DNA from: Accumulibacter jenkinsii
GTDB lineage: Bacteria; Pseudomonadota; Gammaproteobacteria; Burkholderiales; Rhodocyclaceae
Assembly: GCA_036625225.1 (NCBI GenBank)
Contig: JAZKUF010000004.1
Span: 124,001-188,000 of the forward strand
DNA: 64,000 bases
Direction: 5' to 3'
How positions within the stretch are numbered: position 1 is the stretch's first letter; each line of letters opens with the position of its first letter. Below are positions 44,901 through 52,749 of the stretch, piece after piece. Both the position numbers and the translations under genes were made by a program. The notes under the pieces were generated by a model. It was given only the letters and a program-made list of their open reading frames with translations. It was not told the DNA's origin and did not search any database.

Positions 44901-45278
44901 ATGAAACTTCCCCAGCTGGAAAAACTCGTGATCGACGCCCTCGAAGACATCAAGGGCCGCGATATCGAGGTCATCAACACCTCCCGTCTGACCTCGCTTT
45001 TCGACCGCATGATCATTGTCTGCGGCGACTCCAACCGGCAAGTCAAATCCCTCTCCCGCAACGTGCAGGAAAAGGTCCGCGCAGCGGGCGGCGACGTCCT
45101 CTCCTGTGAAGGTGAAGACGTCGGCGAATGGGTGCTGGTCGACCTCGGTGACATCATCGTCCAGGTCATGCAACCGGCGATCCGCAGCTACTACAACCTC
45201 GAGGAACTGTGGGGGGGCAAGGGTCCGCTGAAAGTGCGGCGGGCGCTCACCGAGGTCGGGGCCGCCAGCGCTGGATGA
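44901..45278 (+). CDS. rsfS: ribosomal silencing factor RsfS
   Basis: A 125-aa protein of the RsfS/Iojap family that binds ribosomal protein L14 and blocks subunit joining when nutrients are short. Motifs: LEDIKGRDIEVINTSRLTSL, FDRMIIVCGDSNRQVKSLSR, GEDVGEWVLVDLGDIIVQVM and YYNLEELWG. The start ATG is 8 bases past nadD and the stop overlaps the rlmH start. Confidence 0.96.
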   Translation: MKLPQLEKLVIDALEDIKGRDIEVINTSRLTSLFDRMIIVCGDSNRQVKSLSRNVQEKVRAAGGDVLSCEGEDVGEWVLVDLGDIIVQVMQPAIRSYYNLEELWGGKGPLKVRRALTEVGAASAG

Positions 45279-45745
45279 AGCTCGCCATCCTCGCCGTCGG
45301 CCACAAGCCGCCTGCCTGGGTGGCCGCCGGCTGCGCCGAGTACGTCAAGCGGATGCCGCGCGAAATGCCGCTGACGGTGCTCGAAGTGAAGCCTGAACCG
45401 CGGGGCTCGAAAACCCGCCAGCAACTGCTCGCCGCCGAGAAGACGCGTCTGCAGGCGGCGCTGCAGGCCTACCCGCGAATGGTCGTGCTGGACGAGCGCG
45501 GCGACGACCTGCCGACGCGGGCGCTCGCCGAACGTCTGCAAGGCTGGATGCGCAAGGGCGGCGATACGGCTTTCGTGATCGGTGGCGCCGACGGCATCGA
45601 CGAGGCGCTGAAGCTGCAGGCGAGCGAATCGATCCGGCTGTCGAGCCTGACCCTGCCGCATGCCCTGGCCCGCCTGATCCTCTGCGAGCAGCTCTATCGC
45701 GCGGTCAGCATCGTCCATCAGCACCCTTACCACCGCGAGGGCTGA
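45275..45745 (+). CDS. rlmH: 23S rRNA pseudouridine1915 N3-methyltransferase
   Basis: A 156-aa SPOUT methyltransferase that modifies helix 69 of 23S rRNA. MKLAILAVGHKPPAWVAAGC at the start, then FVIGGADGIDE and LSSLTLPHALARLILCEQLY with the C-terminal HPYHRE, all diagnostic. The start overlaps rsfS (ATGA), the stop overlaps maf. Confidence 0.97.
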   Translation: MKLAILAVGHKPPAWVAAGCAEYVKRMPREMPLTVLEVKPEPRGSKTRQQLLAAEKTRLQAALQAYPRMVVLDERGDDLPTRALAERLQGWMRKGGDTAFVIGGADGIDEALKLQASESIRLSSLTLPHALARLILCEQLYRAVSIVHQHPYHREG

Positions 45746-46368
45746 TGACCATCGATGCGCAGCATCCGCGCCTGCATCTCGCCTCGCGCAGCCCGCGGCG
45801 GCGCGATCTCCTGGCGCAGATCGGCGTCGGCTTCGATACCATCGTCTTTCGCAATTCCCCGCGCGCCGACCCGGCGCTCGACGAAACCCCGCTAGCCGCC
45901 GAGGATCCGCTCGCCTACGTCGAGCGCATCGCGCGCAGCAAGGCGGCACATGGCTGTGCCATCGTCGGCTGGCGCCGGCTGCTGCCGCAGCCGGTGCTGG
46001 CTGCCGACACGACGCTCGAACTGGCCGGCGAACTGATCGGCAAACCACTCGACGACGAAGACGCCGGGCGTATCCTGCGCCGTCTGTCCGGCCGCACGCA
46101 CCGGGTGCTGACGGCGGTCGCGATCGGCTTCGAAGGGCGCATCGAACTCGCACTGTCATGCAGTGAAGTCCGCTTTCGCGACCTCGACGACGACGAAATC
46201 CGGCGCTACGTGCACAGCGGCGAGCCACTCGACAAGGCCGGCGCCTATGGCATCCAGGGTCGCGCCGGGATGTTCGTCGAGCACCTCGCCGGCAGCTACA
46301 GCGGCGTCATGGGTCTGCCCTTGTGCGAGACGGCGCAGCTGCTCAAGCGCTTCGGCTATCGCCCATAA
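45745..46368 (+). CDS. maf: Maf nucleotide pyrophosphatase
   Basis: A 207-aa Maf/HAM1-type house-cleaning nucleotidase. LASRSPRRRDLLAQIGVGFD, then LAADTTLELAGELIGKPLDD, GRTHRVLTAVAI and GAYGIQGRAGMFVEHLAGSY. The ADT motif fits the dTTP/UTP-specific (YhdE) branch rather than the 7-methyl-GTP branch. It overlaps rlmH and ends the core operon. Confidence 0.95.
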   Translation: MTIDAQHPRLHLASRSPRRRDLLAQIGVGFDTIVFRNSPRADPALDETPLAAEDPLAYVERIARSKAAHGCAIVGWRRLLPQPVLAADTTLELAGELIGKPLDDEDAGRILRRLSGRTHRVLTAVAIGFEGRIELALSCSEVRFRDLDDDEIRRYVHSGEPLDKAGAYGIQGRAGMFVEHLAGSYSGVMGLPLCETAQLLKRFGYRP

Positions 46369-46393
46369 GGTCGTCGACCGGCTGCGTCTCAGG

Positions 46394-46423
46394 TTAAGCA
46401 ATCGTTAAGGGTCGCCGATTAAG
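46394..46423 (+). promoter_or_regulatory. PmrA/QseB-like direct repeat
   Basis: GTTAAG CAATC GTTAAG (46393-46409): two hexamers spaced one helical turn (11 bp) apart. A third TTAAG lies at 46419, about 30 bases before the hemolysin start. The layout resembles PmrA/BasR boxes, two YTTAAK half-sites separated by 5 bases. An OmpR-type regulator of that kind is encoded later in the same operon (50685), suggesting autoregulation. Inference from pattern only. Confidence 0.55.
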
Positions 46424-46454
46424 CTGCCGGCACTCCCTTGATGGAAACCCTGCC

Positions 46455-47057
46455 ATGCAGCCAGCCAGACGCGATGTATTTTCCAGCCGCTTCGACGCCG
46501 TGAGCGTGACTCACCACGCCGTCGCTTCGCCGCGACGTGCCGAGACCGAAGCGTTCATCAGCCGGGTCTTCGCCCGCCATCACGACGCCGAGCTGTCTTC
46601 GTTCATGCCGGCGCTGCTGCTCATCGAGCAGCACGAGCGAATCGTCGCCGCCACCGGCTGGCGGGGCGCCGAAGCCGAAGCGCTGTTTCTCGAGCGCTAT
46701 CTCGACCAGCCGATCGAAGAAGCGATGGCGAAACTTGCCGACCGGCCGGTGCGCCGCGAACACATCGTCGAAGTGGGCAATCTGGCGGCCGAGAAATCCG
46801 GCGGCACGCTGCAGGTGGTGATGGCGCTCGCCGCCTACCTCGATTCGCTGGGTTATGAATGGGTGGTGTTTACGGCCACGCGCGAGTTGATCGGCATCTT
46901 CAGCCGCCTCGGCATGCCCCTGCTGGCGCTGGCCCCGGCCGACCCGGCCCGGCTCGGCGAGCAGGCCGGCGCCTGGGGCCGCTATTACGAGACGCAGCCG
47001 GTGGTGGTCGCCGGTCGCATCCGGATGGCGATCGAACGGATCGGCCGGCACGCATGA
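46455..47057 (+). CDS. thermostable hemolysin family protein
   Basis: A 200-aa protein with family features: FISRVFARHHDAELSSFMPA, then RIVAATGWRGAEAEALFLER, EHIVEVGNLAAEKSGGTLQ and ELIGIFSRLGMPLLALAPAD. The family is named for a Vibrio haemolytic factor but is related in fold to GNAT/autoinducer-synthase acyltransferases, so it may transfer an acyl group rather than lyse cells directly. The stop overlaps the ligase start (ATGA). Confidence 0.88.
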   Translation: MQPARRDVFSSRFDAVSVTHHAVASPRRAETEAFISRVFARHHDAELSSFMPALLLIEQHERIVAATGWRGAEAEALFLERYLDQPIEEAMAKLADRPVRREHIVEVGNLAAEKSGGTLQVVMALAAYLDSLGYEWVVFTATRELIGIFSRLGMPLLALAPADPARLGEQAGAWGRYYETQPVVVAGRIRMAIERIGRHA

Positions 47058-48580
47058 GCGAGGAGGAACTGCTGCCGCACGCGGGCAGCGAAGCCCTGTT
47101 TGCCGCCCTCGCCCGCCGCCCGCCCGACGCTGTCGTCCTTCAGGGAACGCGACAGACCTGGCGCGCAGGCGACTTGCTGGCGGCGATCGACGATCTGGCG
47201 GAGCGCCTTGCCGGGACGCGCGTCGTCGCCGTGCTCGCCGACAATGGCCCGGCCTGGGTGATCGCCGATCTCGCCGCCTTGCGCGCCGGCATCGTGCATT
47301 TGCCCTTGCCCGACTTTTTCAGTCACGCGCAGCTGCGCCATGCCCTCGAACAGACCGGCGCCGAAACGGTCTTCACCGACCAGCCGGAGCGCATCGCCAA
47401 ACTCGATCTCGGCTTCGGGCCGAGCGGCAAATGGAACGGCTTGCTGATCATGCAGCGCAGCGCGACAGCGGTCGATCTGCCCCCCGCGACCGCCAAGGTT
47501 TCGTTCACTTCGGGCAGCACCGGCGCCCCCAAAGGCGTCTGCCTGAGCGCTGCGGGCCTGCTCGACACCGCCGCCGCGCTTGCCGAACGACTCGCCGATC
47601 TGCCAATCGACCGCCATCTGACCGTCCTGCCCTTGTCCTTGCTGCTCGAGAACAGCGCCGGCATCTACGCGCCTCTGCTGCGTGCCGCCGAGATCTGCAT
47701 TCCCGGCCTGCAAACCGTGGGATGGCGCGGCATGGCCGGCTTCGATGCCAATATCCTGCAAGGCACGGTGGCCAGCGAAGCGCCGGCGAGCCTGATCCTG
47801 GTGCCCGAACTGCTCAAGGCATGGAGCGCTTGCCTTGCGAGCAGCGGGCAGCGCGCGCCGGGCGGGCTGCGCTTCGTCGCGGTCGGCGGCGCCCGCGTCC
47901 CGCCTGTCCTGCTGGCCCGGGCGCGGGCACTGGGGCTGCCGGCCTATCAGGGATACGGTCTGACCGAGGGCGGTTCGGTGATCAGCCTCAATCGCCCCGG
48001 CGACGACAGCGATGACGGCGATGACGTCGGACGGCCGCTCGCGCACGCCGAACTGCGGATTGCCGACGGTGAAGTGCGGGTAGCGACGCGCGCCTTTCTC
48101 GGCTATGTCGGCGACGACAACGCACGACCTTCGCCACCGGCGCGGCGCGAGTTTGCCACCGGCGACCTCGGCGAACTCGACGAGACGGGCCATCTGCATC
48201 TGTCGGGGCGACGCAAGAACCTGTTGATCACTTCCTACGGGCGCAACATCGCGCCCGAATGGGTCGAGTCGGTCCTGCTCGGCGAAGCGGCGATCGCGCA
48301 GGCGCTGGTGGTCGGCGACGGCGAGCCGTGGCTGGCTGCGGTGCTCGTCGCGTCGCCCGGCGCCGACCACGGCGCGCTCGCTACCGCCGTCCGGCGTGCC
48401 AACCAGACGCTGCCCGATTACGCGCGCATCGGCCGCTGGCATGCCGCAGCGCCCTTCACCGCCGGCAATGGTCTTGCCACCGGCAATGGGCGGCCGATCC
48501 GCGCCGCCATTTTCAGTCACCATGCCGCCGAACTGGCTGCACTCTATCAGGATGAGGAAACCCGCCATGTCGTTTCATGA
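47054..48580 (+). CDS. AMP-binding acyl ligase
   Basis: A 508-aa ANL-superfamily enzyme. P-loop-like motif VSFTSGSTGAPKGVCL (149-164), GYGLTEGGSVISLN and FATGDLGELDETGHLHLSGR followed by KNLLITSYGRNIAPEWVE. It should activate a fatty or similar acid as acyl-AMP. The C-terminal catalytic lysine is not evident: the usual position reads NGLATGNGRPIRAA, with Gly/Arg where a Lys is expected, which may change thioesterification. Lies between the hemolysin-type protein and the diiron-type oxidase, both overlapping. Confidence 0.88.
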   Translation: MSEEELLPHAGSEALFAALARRPPDAVVLQGTRQTWRAGDLLAAIDDLAERLAGTRVVAVLADNGPAWVIADLAALRAGIVHLPLPDFFSHAQLRHALEQTGAETVFTDQPERIAKLDLGFGPSGKWNGLLIMQRSATAVDLPPATAKVSFTSGSTGAPKGVCLSAAGLLDTAAALAERLADLPIDRHLTVLPLSLLLENSAGIYAPLLRAAEICIPGLQTVGWRGMAGFDANILQGTVASEAPASLILVPELLKAWSACLASSGQRAPGGLRFVAVGGARVPPVLLARARALGLPAYQGYGLTEGGSVISLNRPGDDSDDGDDVGRPLAHAELRIADGEVRVATRAFLGYVGDDNARPSPPARREFATGDLGELDETGHLHLSGRRKNLLITSYGRNIAPEWVESVLLGEAAIAQALVVGDGEPWLAAVLVASPGADHGALATAVRRANQTLPDYARIGRWHAAAPFTAGNGLATGNGRPIRAAIFSHHAAELAALYQDEETRHVVS

Positions 48581-49232
48581 ACAGTTGATCGCCGCAACCG
48601 CAGCCGATCGCGCGCAGCTGCTGGCGGCACCGGTGATCGCCGAGTGCCTGCAGGGCCGGGTCAGCCTGGCGAGCTACCTCGCCTTTCTCGGCCAGGCGTA
48701 TCACCACGTTCGTCATACGACACCGCTCCTGATGACCCTCGGCGGCCGCCTGCCGGAGCGGCTGTCCTGGCTGCGCCGGCCGGTGGCCGAGTACATCAGC
48801 GAGGAAATCGGCCACGAGGAATGGATCCTCAACGACATCGCCGCGGCCGGCGGCGATGCCGATGCCGTACGTGTGAGCGAGCCCGGCCTGGCGGCCGAAG
48901 TCATGGTCGCCTACGCCTACGACCTGCTCAACCGCGGCAACCCGGCGGCTTTCTTCGGCATGGTTTTCGTCCTCGAGGGCACCAGCGTCGCCCTCGCCCT
49001 GCAGGCCGCCGACCGCATCCAGCAGACGCTGGCGCTGCCGAACACGGCTTTCTCCTACCTGCGCTCGCACGGCACCCTCGACCAGCAGCACATCCGTCAT
49101 CTCGCCGATCTGCTGGCCCGGATGACACCGGCCGACCAGACCGCAGTAGAGCGCAGCGCTGGCATCTTCTACCAGCTCTACGGCAACGTTTTCCGGACCC
49201 TGCCGACCCGCGAGGGCGCGCCATGCAGCTGA
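48567..49232 (+). CDS. heme-oxygenase-like diiron oxidase (TenA/UndA-like)
   Basis: A 221-aa all-helical protein. Candidate metal ligands sit in the pattern of heme-oxygenase-like diiron oxidases: E80-x-x-H83 (SEEIGHEEWILND), E137 (FVLEGTSVAL) and D172-x-x-H175 (HGTLDQQHIRHL). Relatives include UndA, which decarboxylates fatty acids, and N-oxygenases. The context with an acyl ligase suggests oxidation of a fatty-acyl substrate. The start at 48567 overlaps the ligase by 14 bases and the stop overlaps the SDR. Confidence 0.8.
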   Translation: MSFHEQLIAATAADRAQLLAAPVIAECLQGRVSLASYLAFLGQAYHHVRHTTPLLMTLGGRLPERLSWLRRPVAEYISEEIGHEEWILNDIAAAGGDADAVRVSEPGLAAEVMVAYAYDLLNRGNPAAFFGMVFVLEGTSVALALQAADRIQQTLALPNTAFSYLRSHGTLDQQHIRHLADLLARMTPADQTAVERSAGIFYQLYGNVFRTLPTREGAPCS

Positions 49233-50008
49233 AGAACGCCCGCATCCTGCTCACCGGCGCGAGCGGCGGCCTCGGCCAGGAACTCGCCCGCCAGTTCACC
49301 GACGCCGGCGCCGCGCTCCTGCTCGCCGGGCGCGACAGCGTCCGCCTGACTGCCCTGAGCGCCGCCCTCGGGGCGGGCACCGCCAAGGTCTGCGCCGACC
49401 TCGAACGGCCGGCGGGGGTCGCCACCCTGGCCGGCGCCGCGCGCGAGTTCGGCGTCAACGTGCTGATCAACAACGCCGGCGTCAGCGCTTTCGGTCTCTT
49501 CGAAAATCAGGATGCGGCGGCCCTCACGCGGCTGCTGGCGACCAATCTCGAAGCGCCGATGCAGCTGACGCGCGCCCTGCTGCCCTGGCTCAAGGCGCAA
49601 CCGCAGGCGGCCATCGTCAATATCGGTTCGACCTTCGGCAGCCTGCCCTTTCCGGGTTTCGTCGCCTATTCGGCGGCCAAGGCCGGTCTGCGCGGCTTTT
49701 CCCAGGCTTTGCGCCGAGAGTTGTCCGATTCGCTGGTCGCCGTCATCCACATCGCGCCCCGGGCGATCGATACGCCGCTCAACAGCGACGCCGTCAAAGC
49801 CCTCAACCGTGCCCTCAGGACCGCCAGCGATCCGCCGCAGGAGGTCGCGCGACAGGTCGTTGCCGCCTTGCGCAGCGGTCATGGCGAGCATCATTTCGGC
49901 TTTCCCGAAAGGCTGTTCGCCTGGCTCAATGGCGTCGCCCCGTCGCTCATCGATCGCGCCCTCGCCGGCAAGCTGACGACCATCAAACAACACAGCCCTT
50001 CTTCCTGA
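49223..50008 (+). CDS. short-chain dehydrogenase of hemolysin operon
   Basis: A 261-aa classical SDR. NAD(P) motif LLTGASGGLGQELARQFTDA, NNAGVSAFG, catalytic Ser in IVNIGSTFGSLPFPG and Tyr-Lys as YSAAK. It likely reduces or oxidises the product of the diiron oxidase. The ATG overlaps the previous gene by 10 bases. A C-terminal tail (HHFGFPERLFAWLNGVAPSL) typical of acyl-related SDRs supports an acyl substrate. Confidence 0.9.
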   Translation: MQLKNARILLTGASGGLGQELARQFTDAGAALLLAGRDSVRLTALSAALGAGTAKVCADLERPAGVATLAGAAREFGVNVLINNAGVSAFGLFENQDAAALTRLLATNLEAPMQLTRALLPWLKAQPQAAIVNIGSTFGSLPFPGFVAYSAAKAGLRGFSQALRRELSDSLVAVIHIAPRAIDTPLNSDAVKALNRALRTASDPPQEVARQVVAALRSGHGEHHFGFPERLFAWLNGVAPSLIDRALAGKLTTIKQHSPSS

Positions 50009-50027
50009 CCCTGCAAGGACCCCATCG

Positions 50028-50684
50028 ATGAAAATTTTTTTGCCCACGGCCAGAATGCTGGCGTTGCCGATCCTTCTCGCCTTCAGCCAGCTGGCGGCTG
50101 CCGCGACCGGCGAAGAGCTGGTCCGGCCGATCCAGGAACAATGGGCCGAGGTCAAGTACCATCAGCCCGAGAAACAGCAGGCCGACAGCTATCGGACGCT
50201 GGCGGCGCAGGCGCACCGGCTCGTCGAAGCCCACCCCGGCCTGCCCGAACCGCTGATCTGGGAAGGCATCGTCGTCTCCAGCGAAGCCGGGGCGAGAGGC
50301 GGCATCGGCGCGCTGTCGCTCGCCAAGGAGGCGCGCCAGCTGCTCGACCAGGCGCTGAAGATCAACGACCGCGCGCTCAACGGTTCGGCCTATACCAGCC
50401 TCGCGACCCTCTACGCCAGGGTTCCCGGCTGGCCAATCGGCTTTGGTGACCAGGCGCGCGCCGAGGAATATTTCCAGAAGGCGCTGGCGATCAACCCGGA
50501 CGGGATTGACCCGAACTTCTTTTACGGCGACTATCTGGCCGACCGGGGACGCACCGGCGAAGCGGTGAGCCATCTCGAAAAAGCGCTCAAGGCGCCGGCC
50601 CGGCCGGGGCGGGAACTCGCAGACAGCGGTCGTCGCCAGGAAATCCAGGCGCTGCTCGCGCGACTCAAAAAGGAAAAGAAATAA
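50028..50684 (+). CDS. exported TPR protein
   Basis: A 218-aa protein with a signal peptide (about 1-25, ending AAAA) and TPR-like helices at about 100-190 (ARQLLDQALKINDRALNGSA, then AEEYFQKALAINPDGIDPNF and EAVSHLEKALKAP). Periplasmic, probably an interaction scaffold. It directly abuts the response regulator (stop 50684, GTG 50685), so it belongs to the same operon. Confidence 0.85.
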   Translation: MKIFLPTARMLALPILLAFSQLAAAATGEELVRPIQEQWAEVKYHQPEKQQADSYRTLAAQAHRLVEAHPGLPEPLIWEGIVVSSEAGARGGIGALSLAKEARQLLDQALKINDRALNGSAYTSLATLYARVPGWPIGFGDQARAEEYFQKALAINPDGIDPNFFYGDYLADRGRTGEAVSHLEKALKAPARPGRELADSGRRQEIQALLARLKKEKK

Positions 50685-51347
50685 GTGCGCATCCTGCTGG
50701 TTGAGGACGACGGCCCCCTCGGTGACGGTATCCGGGCGGGCCTCAAGCTCGCCGACTACGCGGTGGACTGGGTCCGCGACGGCGAAGCGGCGCGTCTCGC
50801 GCTACTCGACCATGCCTATCAGGCGTGTGTCCTCGACCTCGGTCTGCCGAAACGCAACGGTCTCTCGGTGCTGGCCGATCTGCGGCAACGCGGCAACCCT
50901 CTGCCGGTGCTGATCCTCACGGCCCGCGACAGCAGCGCCGACAAGATCGCCGGCCTCGATGCCGGCGCCGATGATTACCTGACCAAGCCTTTCGACCTCT
51001 CCGAGTTGCAGGCCCGCCTGCGGGCCCTGATCCGGCGCGCCGGCGGCGCTGCCACACCAACCCTCGAACACGCCGGCGTGGTGCTCGATCCGGCCAGCAA
51101 ACGGGTCAGTCGGGACGGCCAGCCGGTCACCCTGTCGGCGCGCGAGTACACCCTGCTGCTTGACCTGATCAGCCACAAGGGCCATATCCGCACGCGCAGC
51201 CAGCTCGAGGAGAGTCTCTACGCCTGGGGCGAGGAAACCGGCAGCAATACCATCGAAGTCTATATCCACCACCTGCGCAAGAAACTCGGTGGCGACTTCG
51301 TGCGCACCATTCGCGGGCTGGGCTACCAGCTGGGTAGTACCGATTGA
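50685..51347 (+). CDS. OmpR-family response regulator (QseB/PmrA-like)
   Basis: A 220-aa regulator. Receiver with acidic pocket VEDDG, phospho-acceptor D51 (VLDLGLPKRNG) and conserved Lys (LTKPFDLSELQARLRAL), then a winged-helix DNA-binding domain ending NTIEVYIHHLRKKLGGDFVR. The start codon is GTG. It pairs with the kinase at 51358 and probably binds the TTAAG repeats upstream of the operon. Confidence 0.94.
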   Translation: MRILLVEDDGPLGDGIRAGLKLADYAVDWVRDGEAARLALLDHAYQACVLDLGLPKRNGLSVLADLRQRGNPLPVLILTARDSSADKIAGLDAGADDYLTKPFDLSELQARLRALIRRAGGAATPTLEHAGVVLDPASKRVSRDGQPVTLSAREYTLLLDLISHKGHIRTRSQLEESLYAWGEETGSNTIEVYIHHLRKKLGGDFVRTIRGLGYQLGSTD

Positions 51348-51357
51348 AGGTCAATTG

Positions 51358-52749
51358 ATGCCCGATTCGCTGCAATGCACCCGCCTGCAGTCGCTGCGCT
51401 GGCGGCTGCTGCGGACGGTCTGCGTCGCCGCGCTGCTGGGGCTCGCGTTGAGCGGCCTGATGAGCTACTGGCAGGCCCAGCACGAGGCCGAGGAGCTGAT
51501 GGACGGGCATCTGGCGCAATCGGCCAGACTGCTGCTGGCGCTGGTGCGCGACAACGAGAGCCATCTCGCCGATCTCGCGATGCGCCTGGCGACGGTGCGC
51601 AACAACCAGGCCAATCTCTATGAACCGCCGCTCGAGTTCCAGATCGGGCGCGCCGACGGTTCACTCCTGCTGCGCTCGGACGACGCACCGCTCATCCCGC
51701 TGTCGGCGGCAGCCGGCTACTCCATCATCGAGCACGACGGCCAGCCCTGGCGGATGCTCAATCTGGCCGCCAGCGCCGGCGACTACCGGGTGCAGGTCGG
51801 TCACGCGCTCGAACTGCGCGACCAGGCAGCGCTCGAGGTCGCCGGTCAGACGGTCCTGCCGATCGCGCTGATCTCACCCGTCCTGCTCTTGATGATCTAC
51901 TACTCGGTCCGCCGCGCGCTCAAACCGCTCGACGACCTGGCGGCCGACGTCGCTTCGCGTTCGCCGGAGAATCTCATGCCACTTGCCAACCGCCTGGCAC
52001 CGCTCGAAGCGCAACCGCTGGTGTCGGCGCTCAATCGGCTGCTGTTCAGGCTGCGTGACACGCTCGACAACGAACGCCGCTTTACCGCCGACGCGGCGCA
52101 CGAACTGCGCACGCCGCTGGCGGTGGTGAAAGTCCAGGCGCAGGTGGCCGCGCTGACGACCGACGCCGACGATCGCCGGCACGCGCTGACGCAGGTGCTG
52201 GCCGGCGCCGACCGGGCGACGCGCGTGCTCGAGCAGCTGCTGCGCCTGGCCCGCCTCGATCCACTGGCGCGCCTGCCGGATCCGCGCCCGATCGAGCTCG
52301 GCGAACTCGCGCGCCGGTTCTGCGCCGAGAGCCTGCACAACGGCGACGGCCGGACGCTGCGACTCGCCATCGACGAGCCACCGCTGATGGTCAGCGGCGA
52401 CGCCGAGCTGCTGGAAATCGTTCTCCGCAACCTGCTCGACAACGCCCGCCGTTATACCCCCCTCGGCAGCACCCTGACTCTCTTCGCCCACCGACGAAAC
52501 GGCGAACTGGCGCTCGGCGTCGCCGACGACGGCCCCGGCGTCGCTCCCGAGGAGTTGCCGCGGCTCGCCGAACGCTTTTATCGCGGCCGCGAGGCGAGCG
52601 CCGAAGGCAGTGGCCTGGGGCTGGCGATCGCCCAGCGGATTGCCGAGTTGCACGAGGCCCGTTTCGAGGTCGAAAACCTCGTCGGAGGCGGTTTCGAGGC
52701 CCGCCTGCGCTGGTGCCGGCAGCCCGACGGCCGCTCGTTTCAGAGGTAG
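51358..52749 (+). CDS. sensor histidine kinase (QseC-like)
   Basis: A 463-aa kinase. Two membrane segments (about 22-40 and 168-188) frame a periplasmic sensor. After a HAMP-like linker come the phospho-acceptor H248 (FTADAAHELRTPLAVVKVQA), N box LRNLLDNARRYTP, GVADDGPGVAPEELP and EGSGLGLAIAQRIAELH. The signal is unknown; the operon context suggests it controls the hemolysin/ligase genes. It converges with ubiB, overlapping by 10 bases. Confidence 0.94.
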   Translation: MPDSLQCTRLQSLRWRLLRTVCVAALLGLALSGLMSYWQAQHEAEELMDGHLAQSARLLLALVRDNESHLADLAMRLATVRNNQANLYEPPLEFQIGRADGSLLLRSDDAPLIPLSAAAGYSIIEHDGQPWRMLNLAASAGDYRVQVGHALELRDQAALEVAGQTVLPIALISPVLLLMIYYSVRRALKPLDDLAADVASRSPENLMPLANRLAPLEAQPLVSALNRLLFRLRDTLDNERRFTADAAHELRTPLAVVKVQAQVAALTTDADDRRHALTQVLAGADRATRVLEQLLRLARLDPLARLPDPRPIELGELARRFCAESLHNGDGRTLRLAIDEPPLMVSGDAELLEIVLRNLLDNARRYTPLGSTLTLFAHRRNGELALGVADDGPGVAPEELPRLAERFYRGREASAEGSGLGLAIAQRIAELHEARFEVENLVGGGFEARLRWCRQPDGRSFQR

